From Proteiniclasticum ruminis (lineage in GTDB: Bacteria; Bacillota; Clostridia; Clostridiales; Clostridiaceae), in the NCBI RefSeq assembly GCF_900115135.1, contig NZ_FOVK01000008.1:37747-101746 (forward strand): 64,000 nucleotides of DNA, written 5' to 3'. Positions 18,232 through 26,411 of the stretch are shown piece after piece. Position numbers and translations under genes: made by a program. The stretch's first letter is position 1, and each line of letters starts with the position of its first letter. The notes under the pieces were generated by a model that was given only the letters and a program-made list of their open reading frames with translations, was not told where the DNA came from and did no database searches.

Positions 18232-18858
18232 TTAGCCCTGCTGAACTGAAGAGCAGAAGTCTTTGTGATAAGGTTTCATGAGTATTCGTAGTTTATTTCT
18301 GACAGTGTTTTCAAATTCAACGAATGGTATAGTCTCATTAAAAATGTATAACAGATATTCTGTAGCAACAGTTGAATAAAACACTTCTGCAAGCAACTGT
18401 GGGGTCATTTCACTTTGCTCAAAGGCTAATGAGACTTTCATATATTCTTCCGCTTTTTTTATATAGGACATGTCCAGAGCTAGCAGCTTATGGAGTAGCG
18501 TGTTGTTCTTCTTGGACAACTTCATAGCCGAAATCATGATGTCCATAACGAACTGTTTTGGGATGCGATTCAGATTTCTCAAGGGAATCATGAAAATATC
18601 TATGATTTTGTCTGAAGGATGAATAGACGATGGAGTCTCTGTGAAGTCGGACCGTGATGATAAGTCTTCAAAGACTGCCATTAAGATATCATCTTTTGTT
18701 GCAAAATAGTTGAAAACTGTCCCTTCAGCTATGTTACACCGCTGAGCTATTGTTTTTGTGTTTGTTTTAGCATAACCAAAATCATTAAAAAGCTTCATTG
18801 ACTCTTTTATGATGGCAGCTCTGGTTTCCGATTTGTTTTCTGGAGTAATCCTTGCCAT
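18232..18858 (-). CDS. TetR/AcrR-family transcriptional regulator
   Basis: A 208-residue repressor. The N-terminal helix-turn-helix (about residues 12-58) shows RAAIIKESMKLFNDFGY, TIAQRCNIAEGTVFNYFATKDDIL, typical of TetR. The C-terminal 140 residues are the helical ligand and dimer domain, with unknown ligand. The ribosome binding site GGGAGAGG precedes the ATG. A perfect 20-bp palindrome sits 17 bases upstream of the start and overlaps its promoter, so it likely represses itself and the membrane gene downstream. Confidence 0.92.
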   Translation of the reverse strand: MARITPENKSETRAAIIKESMKLFNDFGYAKTNTKTIAQRCNIAEGTVFNYFATKDDILMAVFEDLSSRSDFTETPSSIHPSDKIIDIFMIPLRNLNRIPKQFVMDIMISAMKLSKKNNTLLHKLLALDMSYIKKAEEYMKVSLAFEQSEMTPQLLAEVFYSTVATEYLLYIFNETIPFVEFENTVRNKLRILMKPYHKDFCSSVQQG

Positions 18859-18875
18859 AATTATACCTCTCCCTC

Positions 18876-18921
18876 AATATGAGTGCACTCATATTATATC
18901 ATGTCATGAAATGTGGGTAAA
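18876..18921 (-). promoter_or_regulatory. TetR promoter with perfect palindromic operator
   Basis: Perfect 20-base palindrome AATATGAGTGCACTCATATT at 18876-18895. Read on the minus strand, a promoter overlaps it: TTTACC (18916-18921), 17-base spacer, TATAAT (18893-18898). The operator covers the end of the -10 and the initial transcribed region. No second copy was noticed in the window. Confidence 0.75.
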
Positions 18922-19309
18922 CTCCTATTATTCACGGGGGCACAGTTCTGTTATGCTGTTATATGCCATGATCCACTAGTGCTAGCATTTTTTTTGAGAA
19001 GTGATGGGGAAAGAAAGTTTAAAGAAAGAAGCCGGTTTTACTCTTATGACTAAAAATCTATTCAAGAATGGACTCTGTTTTTAATAGATACTGTATTATG
19101 GAGATTTATGTCACATCTGATGTACGCGAGGAACGTAAGGATGACAAGTGGCTCAGCGTAATACTGCAGAAGGATTAGAAGAAGTTTGAAGAAAGAGTAA
19201 GAATAACTTGTATAATAGCAGGATAGGAGCACCTTCGAGTGCTCTTTTATAGTGCGTAAAGATGCTCTAACACCCATAACAGAGCATCGTAAACGACTTC
19301 AACAATTTA

Positions 19310-19338
19310 TTGACAGAAAATTCAATCATTGCTACAAT
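19310..19338 (+). promoter_or_regulatory. Promoter of eutBC
   Basis: TTGACA (19310-19315), 17-base spacer, TACAAT (19333-19338). Near-consensus. Transcription would start near 19345, leaving a leader of about 255 bases before eutB. Confidence 0.75.
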
Positions 19339-19344
19339 AGCGAC

Positions 19345-19601
19345 ATAACATAGAAAACTTGGCACGGAGATAGATGGTATATAGAAAATATGCTCATCTA
19401 TTCGTAAGTTGTTCTTTTAAAGAGGTGTAAAGTCTTATTCTATGTTGTTTTCCGTTGTTTTGTACCAGGTGAATAATAAAGGCAGTCTAAAGAGTACGGG
19501 TGGGTATTCTTTACTATACTGCCGCCTCATGTGCAGGAGCTAAAGTACACGCTAACCGGAAGGCCATGATTCCGGTTAAGTATCATGTAAAGGAGCGCAG
19601 C
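19345..19601 (+). promoter_or_regulatory. Structured 5' leader of eutBC, candidate riboregulator
   Basis: About 257 bases of noncoding leader with several strong helices. A closing stem pairs 19345-19355 with 19438-19448 (AACATAGAA/TTCTATGTT core) and encloses AACTT/AAGTT and GATAGATG/CATCTATT helices. A long hairpin lies at 19481-19523 (GGCAGT/ACTGCC, AAAGAGTAC/GTATTCTTT). A 9-bp perfect hairpin TAACCGGAA/TTCCGGTTA at 19553-19578 sits 12 bases before the ribosome binding site. No T run follows the last hairpin, so control of translation is more likely than termination. The core motifs of known cobalamin riboswitches were not found. Confidence 0.6.
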
Positions 19602-20966
19602 ATGAAACTCAAAACAATTGTCAACGGAAAAGTATACCAGTTTAAAGATGTGAAAGACGTGCTGGCCAAGGCTAATGAGCCCAAGGCCGGTGACAGGTTG
19701 CAGAAGATTGCAGCCAGTGATGAAACAGAAAGAGTAGCGGCCAAGGTCGTGCTGTCGGAGATGCTGGTGGAGGATCTTGTGGAGAATCCAACAGTGCCCT
19801 ATGAAAAAGATGAAGTCACCAGAGTGAATCTGGATGGCATGAACAAAAAGACCTATGAGAGAATCCGAAGAATGTCCATAGGAAACTTACGGGAACTCAT
19901 TCTGGACCATAAGACCACCAACGATGATCTGAAGAGAATCTCCAGAGGCATCAGTGGAGAAGTGGCAGCAGGGGTAGCAAAGCTTATGAGTTCCATGGAC
20001 CTGGTCTATGGTGCCAGCAAAATCCATAAAATCACCAGATGCAACACAGAGATCGGTCACCCGGGGACCCTGTCCTACCGCATTCAGGCCAACAGCACCA
20101 CAGACAATCCGGAAACCATCATCTTAGGAGTGATGGAAGGGATTTCCTTCGGTTCTGGAGATGCCTGCATCGGGATCAATCCTGTGGAGGATAACTTTGA
20201 AAGCACCAACCGTATTGCACAGAAAGTCTTTGAGTTTGTGAAAAAATACGATGTGCCAACGCAGATTACAGTGCTGTCCCATATCACGACCCAGATGGAT
20301 GCCATGAGAAGAGGCACACCTCTTTCCATGATCTTCCAGTCCATAGCAGGAACCGAGAAGACCAACGACAGCTTCGGTGTCACAAAAAAACTCATACAGG
20401 AAGCCTATCAGGTGGCTTTTGAGTTTGGCATCAGTTCCGGACCGAACCTTCTATATTTTGAAACCGGTCAAGGCTCAGAAGTGTCTGTGGATGCTGATGA
20501 AGGCGTTGATGAGATGACCTTGGAAGCCAGAACCTACGGCTTTGCCAGATATTTTGATCCATTCATGGTGAACAATGTCAGTGGATTCATTGGACCGGAG
20601 ACCATCTATGATGGCAAGGAAATGATCCGGGCAAACCTGGAAGACCATTTCATGGGAAAACTCATGGGACTGCCCATGGGCATGGCCCCTTGCTTCACAA
20701 ATCATACCCCAATCAATATGGACGATCAGCAGATCGGTACCATGCTTCTTACCATGGCAGGTGCAAATTTCTTCATGGGTATACCCCATGGGGATGATGT
20801 CATGCTTGCCTATCAGGACACCAGTTTTCATGATGATGCCTGTCTTCGGGAGCTCATGGGGAAAAAACCCGCACCGGAGTTCCACAGATGGCTCATGAAA
20901 AAAGGACTCATGGATGAACTTGGAAAGCTTACTGCTTTGGCAGGCGACGCTTCCATCTTCTTGTAG
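19602..20966 (+). CDS. eutB: Ethanolamine ammonia-lyase large subunit
   Basis: Large catalytic subunit of the coenzyme B12-dependent enzyme that splits ethanolamine to acetaldehyde and ammonia. The 454-residue length equals that of characterised EutB (453). Family stretches are the opening MKLKTIVNGKVYQFKDVKDV, LMSSMDLVYGASKI, and the substrate region GHPGTLSYRIQANSTTDNPE. The frame opens upstream at 19500, but ATG 19602 follows AAAGGAGCG and gives the standard start. No microcompartment shell genes or eutVW regulators are nearby, so it probably works free in the cytoplasm. Confidence 0.97.
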   Translation: MKLKTIVNGKVYQFKDVKDVLAKANEPKAGDRLQKIAASDETERVAAKVVLSEMLVEDLVENPTVPYEKDEVTRVNLDGMNKKTYERIRRMSIGNLRELILDHKTTNDDLKRISRGISGEVAAGVAKLMSSMDLVYGASKIHKITRCNTEIGHPGTLSYRIQANSTTDNPETIILGVMEGISFGSGDACIGINPVEDNFESTNRIAQKVFEFVKKYDVPTQITVLSHITTQMDAMRRGTPLSMIFQSIAGTEKTNDSFGVTKKLIQEAYQVAFEFGISSGPNLLYFETGQGSEVSVDADEGVDEMTLEARTYGFARYFDPFMVNNVSGFIGPETIYDGKEMIRANLEDHFMGKLMGLPMGMAPCFTNHTPINMDDQQIGTMLLTMAGANFFMGIPHGDDVMLAYQDTSFHDDACLRELMGKKPAPEFHRWLMKKGLMDELGKLTALAGDASIFL

Positions 20967-20978
20967 GAGGCGATGAAC

Positions 20979-21893
20979 ATGAATGATGATCAGCTGAAAA
21001 GAATTGTTGAAGAAGTTTTGGAAACCATGAAGAAAAGTGAAGAAAGCCTCAGAAAGAGCACACCTCTGGAAGAAGAGCCAAAAGCTGTAGAATCAGGAAA
21101 AGCACCTCAAGGTACCGTGGTGGAAGACGATGTGATTCCGGATATCCTTCTGGATGACTATACTTCCTATCTGGACTTTGAGAATCCTGTGAATGGGCCA
21201 GAGTTTTTAAGAATCAAAAAGAAGACCGATGCCAGAATGGGCCTTGGAAGATGCGGCCCTAGATATCGAACGAAAGCCTACTTAAGAATGCTCATGGACC
21301 ATGCAGGGGCTTATGACGCTGCTTTATCAGAAGCACCGGAGGACATCGCCAAAGACCTTCGGATGGTCATGGTAAAAACCCAGTGCCAAGATAAGGATGA
21401 ATATCTGTCAAGACCGGACCTGGGCAGGATGTTTGATGAAGAGACGAAGAAGCATATTTTAGAAAGCTGCATCAAAAATGCAGATGTGCAGATCATCCTC
21501 TCGGAAGGACTTTCCAGCACAGCCATGGAGAAAAACACTTCCAGCGTCTATCAGGCTCTTGTACAAGGGCTGAAGATCGAGGGACTGACAAGTGGCGCAC
21601 CTTTATACGTGAAGTATGCAAGAGTCCCTGCCATGGATGTCATTACAGAGCTTCTCCAGCCGAAGGTAACCATCATGCTCATTGGAGAAAGGCCAGGTCT
21701 TTCGACCTTTGCCTCCATGAGTGCATATCTTTCCTATAAAGGGAAAGTAGGTATGCCGGAGTCTCTTCGAAATGTCATCTCGAATATCCATGAGAATGGG
21801 ATCAATCCTTCTGAGGCAGGAGCTCATCTGGCCAGCGTCGTAAAAAGAATGATGGAGCAGAAGATCTCAGGCACAGAGTTCAAGATGGTATAG
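20979..21893 (+). CDS. eutC: Ethanolamine ammonia-lyase small subunit
   Basis: Small subunit of ethanolamine ammonia-lyase, contributing to B12 binding. It is about 304 residues, with a variable acidic N-terminal 55 residues and the conserved core beginning around LDDYTSYL. Conserved stretches are RIKKKTDARMGLGRCGPRY, IILSEGLSSTAME and MLIGERPGLSTFASMSAYL. AGGAGG lies 2 bases before an ATG at 20973 and 8 bases before one at 20979, so the second is preferred. It follows eutB by 12 bases in the same operon. Confidence 0.96.
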   Translation: MNDDQLKRIVEEVLETMKKSEESLRKSTPLEEEPKAVESGKAPQGTVVEDDVIPDILLDDYTSYLDFENPVNGPEFLRIKKKTDARMGLGRCGPRYRTKAYLRMLMDHAGAYDAALSEAPEDIAKDLRMVMVKTQCQDKDEYLSRPDLGRMFDEETKKHILESCIKNADVQIILSEGLSSTAMEKNTSSVYQALVQGLKIEGLTSGAPLYVKYARVPAMDVITELLQPKVTIMLIGERPGLSTFASMSAYLSYKGKVGMPESLRNVISNIHENGINPSEAGAHLASVVKRMMEQKISGTEFKMV

Positions 21894-21904
21894 TTTTTGA
21901 TTTA

Positions 21905-21939
21905 CAGAGTCAGAGGAAAACTTCTGATTCTGTTTTTTT
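21905..21939 (+). terminator. Terminator of eutBC
   Basis: Stem CAGAGTCAGAG/CTTCTGATTCTG (one G-U and a small bulge) followed by TTTTTTT. Confidence 0.88.
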
Positions 21940-22316
21940 GTGCAGCTGATTTTTTTAAGGTGAGTGGAAAAATCCGAACTGTGGTTTTCTCCCGTTCGTG
22001 TTTTTCTATCTGGGAGAAGGGAATCGATGCTTTTCGCAGGAAATTTGTCATTTTTCAAGAGAAATGAGGTTAAAAATTGCAGTTTTTTTGAAACATTTCT
22101 TGATTCCCGTCCCTTTCTCCTATAAACTATGAGTAGATGAATATGTAGTTGAAAAACTAAAATCACCGGGGGGAACGATTTAGTTCCTTTTGGTGATTTC
22201 TTTTTTTTCAATTTCTTTCTGTCAGTTGAGTAAAAAACCTGTGATATAATGAAGTAAACGGTTGTGTTTTTTTCTTGTGTCACGTTTCGCACTAAGAGGG
22301 CAAGGAGAGGAACCAT
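21940..22316. other. Intergenic region between eutC and citX
   Basis: No gene supported. The region carries a promoter-like pair and a strong terminator that could delimit a short RNA (22132-22209), then an extended -10 (TGATATAAT, 22243-22250) probably serving citX. Confidence 0.6.
22132..22209 (+). ncRNA. Candidate small RNA bounded by promoter and terminator
   Basis: A promoter-like pair TTCTTG (22097-22102), 17 bases, CTATAA (22120-22125) is followed within 40 bases by a strong terminator at 22160-22208: AAATCACC/GGTGATTT outer stem, four G-U pairs, GGAAC/GTTCC inner stem, 6-base loop, then CTTTTTTTT. No open frame with a ribosome binding site fits between. It could be a roughly 80-base RNA or a leader attenuator for citX; the sequence alone cannot decide. 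Confidence 0.35.
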
Positions 22317-22886
22317 TTGGAGAAGCCAAGAACAAAAGAAATGCCTGCACTAAAGAGAATGACAAAAGAAGGATATGAGGAACTCGTACGATATCAGGAG
22401 AAGAAATGCACCATCATCGAAAACCTTCATAAGGTGCATATGTATCCTGTGCTGACGGTCCGGGCAAACTATCCCGGCGTGGAGAAGAACAACGACATCA
22501 CAAGACTCATTAATGCAGAAATCTCAAAAACCATTGGAGAAATTTTCAAAGAGAAGATACTCATCCATGAAGTCTATGAGACTCCAGAAGGACCCACCAT
22601 GTTCTATGTGGTGAAAGGTGATGCCAGAACCTTGAAGGAGAATTCCATCTTCATTGAACAGCAGCATGATCTGGGACGGTTTGTGGACATTGATGTTTAT
22701 GATACCGATGAAGACTATGCGGTGGGGAGGATCGAACTTTCCTATGAACCGAGAAAGTGTTTTCTCTGTGACAGAGCGGCCAAGGTTTGTGCCAAAGAGA
22801 AGAGTCATCCGGTGGGAGAACTGGTGGCTTATATGGAAGAGATGGTTTCACAGTATCTGGAAGACCACGATTTGACATTGAAGTAA
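22317..22886 (+). CDS. citX: CitX-type phosphoribosyl-dephospho-CoA transferase (lyase holo-ACP synthase)
   Basis: Transfers the phosphoribosyl-dephospho-CoA prosthetic group to the acyl carrier subunit of citrate lyase-type enzymes. CitX signatures are [12 protein letters not shown] (the NIPGxxK stretch, near residue 43), [16 protein letters not shown] near 115, and the C-terminal [25 protein letters not shown]. The length of 189 fits. The start is TTG at 22317, favoured by AGGAGAGG 6 bases upstream. No citrate lyase subunits flank it; with the glutamate operon in the same region, a citramalate lyase elsewhere in the genome is the likely client. Confidence 0.88.
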   Translation: MEKPRTKEMPALKRMTKEGYEELVRYQEKKCTIIENLHKVHMYPVLTVRANYPGVEKNNDITRLINAEISKTIGEIFKEKILIHEVYETPEGPTMFYVVKGDARTLKENSIFIEQQHDLGRFVDIDVYDTDEDYAVGRIELSYEPRKCFLCDRAAKVCAKEKSHPVGELVAYMEEMVSQYLEDHDLTLK

Positions 22887-22932
22887 GAGAACCAAAAATC
22901 ATATTGCAATACGAATATATTGGAGGGGTAAA

Positions 22933-24549
22933 ATGAAAATCGGAATACCGGCGTCAAGAGGCTATGCCATCGGACAAGCATTTATCAAGAAACATGTGGA
23001 GCTGAACATCACGGAGGAGAAGGTCCAGGATGTGGCCAAGGAGAAGGATCTTTTAAGAAAGGCCTGCGAAAAGTCCAAGGTCCAGCTGGAGAAAATCAAG
23101 AAGAAAGCACTGGATTCCATGGGAGAAGAAAAAGCCATGGTCTTTGATGCGCATCTGATGCTTTTTGATGATCCTGAGTTTATCGGAGCCATCGAAGGAG
23201 AAATCGAGAACAACGGTCTTAATGCGCTGAAAGCAGCAAGTGATGTGAGCAGCAGCTATGTGGCGATCTTCGAATCCATGGAAGATGAGTATATGAGAGA
23301 ACGTGCTGCGGACATCAAGGACGTGGCCAAGAGACTGATGAACAATCTTGCGGGCATTGAGGACAGCTTTGATATTGAAGAAACCAATACCATTGTCATT
23401 GCCCATGATCTGACACCTTCTGATACAGCGCAGCTGGATAAGGAAAAAGTCATTGCCTTCCTGACTAATATCGGTGGAAGAACCTCCCATAGCGCCATTA
23501 TGGCGAGAACTCTCGAGATTCCTGCGGTGGTGGGTCTTCATGACATCACAGAATCTGTTCAGAATGGGGATATCCTCATTGTGGATGGAATTGAAGGAAG
23601 AGTCATCATTGATCCGGACCATGAAACTGTAACAAAGTATGTGGCCCTTCAGGAAGCCTACAATCAGGAAAAGGAAGAACTGAAGAAGCTGGTGGACGTA
23701 AAGGCAAAGACCAAGTCCGGCAAGCGCATTGAAGTGGCAGGAAATATCGGAAAGCCTGAGGATGTCCATAAGGTTCTGGAAAATGGAGCGGACGGCATTG
23801 GTCTCTTCCGTACAGAGTTCCTCTATATGGATAGAGATGATATGCCAACAGAAGAAGAACAGTTTGGATCCTATAAGTATGTGCTGGAGAAGATGGAAGG
23901 AAAGCCTGTGGTCATCAGAACCCTGGACATTGGTGGAGACAAGCAGCTGCCTTACCTGGCAATGCCTAATGAGATGAATCCATTCCTTGGTTACCGTGCC
24001 ATCAGACTGTGTCTGGACCGTACAGATCTTTTCAAGATTCAGCTGAGAGCGCTTTTAAGAGCATCCGTTTATGGAAACCTCAAGGTGATGTTCCCTATGG
24101 TGTCTTCCTTAAGTGAGTTCCAGAAATCCAAGGAACTGGTGGAAGAATGCACTGTGGAGCTGAAGGCGGAAGGGCACGATGTTTCTGAATCCATCGAGTG
24201 GGGCATCATGGTGGAAATCCCAGCCGCTGCTGTCATGGCAGATGAACTGGCAAAGCATGTGGATTTCTTCTCCATCGGCACCAACGACCTGATTCAGTAT
24301 ACTTTAGCTGCGGACCGTATGAGTGAGAAGGTTTCTTACCTTTACGATCCAATGCATCCAGCGGTGCTGAGACTGATCAAGATGACCATTGATGGAGCTC
24401 ATTCCCAGGGGAAATGGTGTGGTATGTGTGGAGAAATGGCAGGAGATGAGACTGCAATTCCAACACTTGTGGAGTATGGTCTGGATGAATTCTCCATGTC
24501 TGCTTCCTCCATCTTAAGAGCAAAGCAGGTTATACTAGAACAGGAATAA
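22933..24549 (+). CDS. ptsI: Phosphoenolpyruvate-protein phosphotransferase (PTS enzyme I)
   Basis: Enzyme I of the sugar phosphotransferase system, which passes phosphate from phosphoenolpyruvate to HPr. The N-terminal HPr-binding helical domain (about 20-140) is followed by the phosphohistidine domain with active His186 in [12 protein letters not shown]. The C-terminal barrel starts near 250 and shows [15 protein letters not shown], the PEP-binding [12 protein letters not shown] and the catalytic cysteine in [12 protein letters not shown]. At 538 residues it is slightly shorter than most enzymes I (about 570). GGAGGGG precedes the ATG. HPr and permease genes are not nearby. Confidence 0.96.
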   Translation: MKIGIPASRGYAIGQAFIKKHVELNITEEKVQDVAKEKDLLRKACEKSKVQLEKIKKKALDSMGEEKAMVFDAHLMLFDDPEFIGAIEGEIENNGLNALKAASDVSSSYVAIFESMEDEYMRERAADIKDVAKRLMNNLAGIEDSFDIEETNTIVIAHDLTPSDTAQLDKEKVIAFLTNIGGRTSHSAIMARTLEIPAVVGLHDITESVQNGDILIVDGIEGRVIIDPDHETVTKYVALQEAYNQEKEELKKLVDVKAKTKSGKRIEVAGNIGKPEDVHKVLENGADGIGLFRTEFLYMDRDDMPTEEEQFGSYKYVLEKMEGKPVVIRTLDIGGDKQLPYLAMPNEMNPFLGYRAIRLCLDRTDLFKIQLRALLRASVYGNLKVMFPMVSSLSEFQKSKELVEECTVELKAEGHDVSESIEWGIMVEIPAAAVMADELAKHVDFFSIGTNDLIQYTLAADRMSEKVSYLYDPMHPAVLRLIKMTIDGAHSQGKWCGMCGEMAGDETAIPTLVEYGLDEFSMSASSILRAKQVILEQE

Positions 24550-24577
24550 AAGCAAAAGAATCAATATCATAGACAGT

Positions 24578-24612
24578 AGAAGTCAGTATATCCGCTGGCT
24601 TCTTCTTTTTTT
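24578..24612 (+). terminator. Terminator of ptsI
   Basis: Stem AGAAGTCAG/CTGGCTTCT with one G-U pair, then TCTTTTTTTG. Confidence 0.85.
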
Positions 24613-24925
24613 GTCTTTTCTGGCGGAAAATTATAGTGGAAAATCAATGAGATTTAGAAAAGAGAGGGCTATTCTTCGGGTATCGTAGAAAATCTGCGGG
24701 TGGTGATAGCAGATAGACATAAAATGATTGAATATTCTAACGGGGACATTGATAAGATAGTGAAAAGGATAAGGGTTTATAGCTTTGATTTCAAGGGTCT
24801 TTACTGCAGGCTTTATAGATTGTTTATAGAACATCAATTATCAGAATTATTGTGAAATAACCTATGGCGATTTAAAAAAATTAGCGAATAGTTACAGTTG
24901 TTTAAATATTTAATATAATTAATTC

Positions 24926-24953
24926 TAAAATTATACAGTAGTGTATAATTTTA
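24926..24953. promoter_or_regulatory. Perfect 12-bp-arm palindrome upstream of flp
   Basis: Arms TAAAATTATACA and TGTATAATTTTA separated by GTAG, no mismatch. It could be an operator for a regulator of pilus genes, or a hairpin in RNA starting at the weak promoter just upstream. Confidence 0.5.
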
Positions 24954-25044
24954 ATAATTTGAGGAATTTTTAAGTTTTTATGTCGATTAAGGCTATTTTA
25001 TTTAGTTTTAACTTAAGAAAATAGAATAATTCATAGAAAATCAA

Positions 25045-25073
25045 TTGACAAAATAATCAGACGAGTTTAGAAT
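25045..25073 (+). promoter_or_regulatory. Promoter of the Tad/Flp operon
   Basis: TTGACA (25045-25050), 17-base spacer, TAGAAT (25068-25073). Near-consensus; the leader before flp would be about 50 bases. Confidence 0.78.
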
Positions 25074-25128
25074 GAGGTATATAAAAAACATTTCTGTTTA
25101 CTTATCTTATTTAAAAGGAGAGAGAACG

Positions 25129-25317
25129 ATGGATCTATTGAAAAGACTTTGGAAAGAAGAAGAGGGGCAAGGCTTAGTTGAATATGGACTCATTCTGCTA
25201 CTGATGGTAGTTATCGCAGTAGCTGTTGTTGGTATTTTTGGTGATGAGATTCAAGGAATTTACGAGAGAATAAGAGATAATATCCAAGGTGCACCAAATT
25301 TAGAATCTGGTGCTTGA
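25129..25317 (+). CDS. flp: Flp-type IVb pilin
   Basis: Major pilin of the Tad/Flp pilus, 62 residues. It has a short positive leader and the prepilin peptidase site with G-Q-G-L-V-E-Y-G-L-I-L at residues 15-25, with the essential glutamate five residues into the mature part and the following tyrosine typical of Flp pilins. A single hydrophobic helix runs to about residue 40, then a short polar tail. The ATG at 25129 follows AAAGGAGAGAG; the longer frame from 25072 starts on the promoter -10. First gene of the Tad locus and separated from it by a strong hairpin. Confidence 0.94.
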   Translation: MDLLKRLWKEEEGQGLVEYGLILLLMVVIAVAVVGIFGDEIQGIYERIRDNIQGAPNLESGA

Positions 25318-25339
25318 AGCTGATGTATAACTAATCATT

Positions 25340-25369
25340 GTAAAGCCCCCCTCATCAGGGGGGCTTTAC
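25340..25369 (+). terminator. Strong hairpin after flp
   Basis: Perfect 12-bp stem GTAAAGCCCCCC/GGGGGGCTTTAC with a 6-base loop. Only a short U run follows, so read-through into the assembly genes is expected; it probably keeps pilin mRNA abundant relative to the assembly genes. Confidence 0.75.
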
Positions 25370-25392
25370 TACACTAGAAGGCGGTGGTACAC

Positions 25393-25962
25393 ATGGCGGA
25401 AACAATCTTCACAGTTCTGTTATTTCTTTTACTCGTCATGAGTGTTTACCATGACTATCGGACTCAGAAGATTCCCAATAAGATTACGGTTCCAGCCATA
25501 GCAGCAGGAGTGATTCTTTCAACAGTTTATTCTGGTGTTTCTGGGTTATGGTCAAGTCTTTTGGGGTTTATCGTTGGTTTTCTTATTTTTCTTCTCCCTT
25601 TTATCTTAGGAGGAATGGGAGCGGGAGATGTGAAGCTCATGGCAGCCATAGGGGCGGTCATGGGAGCAAGGTTTGTGTTCTTGACTTTTATCTATACTGC
25701 CATTGTCGGTGGGATCATTGCCATTGGATATGGGATCTATAAAAGAGGGTTAGGTACATCATTCAAACTTTTTGGAGGCTTTCTCATAAGTCCGCTATTG
25801 AAATTTCTTTATCGGTTGACGGGACAACACAAAATTATTGAATGGTACGGAGCGATGAAGAAGAATGAAGCAAGTACTAATAAGCTCTATATTCCCTATG
25901 CAATTCCCATTTCCATAGGTGCTACTTTGGTCTATACCAATTGGATTCCCAGTTTTTTTTGA
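25393..25962 (+). CDS. tadV: Prepilin peptidase (TadV/CpaA)
   Basis: Aspartic membrane peptidase that processes Flp pilin and pseudopilins. About 189 residues and six hydrophobic segments. Catalytic aspartates are visible in DYRTQKIPNKI near residue 20 and in the GxGD motif GGMGAGDVKLMAAIGA near 73. It lacks the N-methylating domain of classical type IV prepilin peptidases, as usual for the A24 Tad type. ATG 25393 is chosen over GTG 25384 on spacing to AAGGCGG; this is not certain. Confidence 0.92.
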   Translation: MAETIFTVLLFLLLVMSVYHDYRTQKIPNKITVPAIAAGVILSTVYSGVSGLWSSLLGFIVGFLIFLLPFILGGMGAGDVKLMAAIGAVMGARFVFLTFIYTAIVGGIIAIGYGIYKRGLGTSFKLFGGFLISPLLKFLYRLTGQHKIIEWYGAMKKNEASTNKLYIPYAIPISIGATLVYTNWIPSFF

Positions 25963-25982
25963 ACCGAATGAGGTGAAAGGTT

Positions 25983-26396
25983 ATGTTAAGAAGATGGAAG
26001 AGAATGAAAGAGGAAGATGGCCAGGGAATTGCAGAGTTTGCCATCGCAATTCCTTTGGTTTTATTTGTTCTTCTTGGCATTCTAGAATTCGGATGGCTCT
26101 TTAATGCGAAGATTACACTGACCAGTGCGGCCCGTGAAGGTGCACGTGTTGCGGTAGTGTCTACCATAGATCAGAGAAACCGTGCCTACATCGCATCCTC
26201 TGAAGCGGTGGCAGGTGTGAGCGGAATCACAATTCCTAATGATAGTACACACTTTAAGTATTCGACCAATGATGAGATCATCAACAATACCAATAATGCG
26301 ATTGTTGAAATTAAAGGATTGGTTCAGCCACTGGTGGGATTGTTCTTCAATGGACCGGTGGAGATTCAAGCCAAAGCCGTTATGAGAATTGAGTAA
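25983..26396 (+). CDS. tadE: TadE-like pseudopilin
   Basis: A 137-residue minor pilin-like protein. After a positive leader (LRRWKRMKEEDGQG) comes the processing region with GIAEFAIAIPLVLFVLLGILEFGW, the TadE signature with its conserved glutamate, then a helix, and SAAREGARVAVVS, typical of TadE. The remaining 75 residues form the outer domain. GAGGTGAAAG precedes the ATG. Placed between prepilin peptidase and TadG-like gene, the standard order. Confidence 0.92.
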   Translation: MLRRWKRMKEEDGQGIAEFAIAIPLVLFVLLGILEFGWLFNAKITLTSAAREGARVAVVSTIDQRNRAYIASSEAVAGVSGITIPNDSTHFKYSTNDEIINNTNNAIVEIKGLVQPLVGLFFNGPVEIQAKAVMRIE

Positions 26397-26411
26397 AGGA
26401 GGAGAATGGAA

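Larger units (their letters stand above)
18859..19601. other. Long intergenic region before eutBC
   Basis: Contains the TetR promoter/operator, then about 380 bases of A+T-rich sequence without a supported gene. There is a short terminator-like hairpin (19227-19248, GAGCAC/GTGCTC then TTTT) and a GATGCTCT/AGAGCATC inverted repeat at 19261-19288, followed by the eut promoter and leader. Confidence 0.6.
24613..25128. other. A+T-rich regulatory region before the Tad pilus locus
   Basis: No gene supported. It is strikingly A+T-rich from about 24840. A perfect inverted repeat with 12-base arms, TAAAATTATACA/TGTATAATTTTA and loop GTAG, lies at 24926-24953, about 90 bases upstream of the flp promoter. 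A weaker promoter-like pair (GTTACA 24891, TATAAT 24914, spacer 17) lies just before it. Confidence 0.6.

Noticed and set aside
19062..19277. Minus-strand reading frame of 71 codons
   Set aside because: No ribosome binding site, no recognisable protein, and it overlaps the region with hairpins before the eut promoter.
19345..19601. Cobalamin riboswitch before eutB
   Set aside because: The position is suggestive, but the conserved B12-box and CCGCAACTG-type core are not present, so it is reported only as an unknown structured leader.
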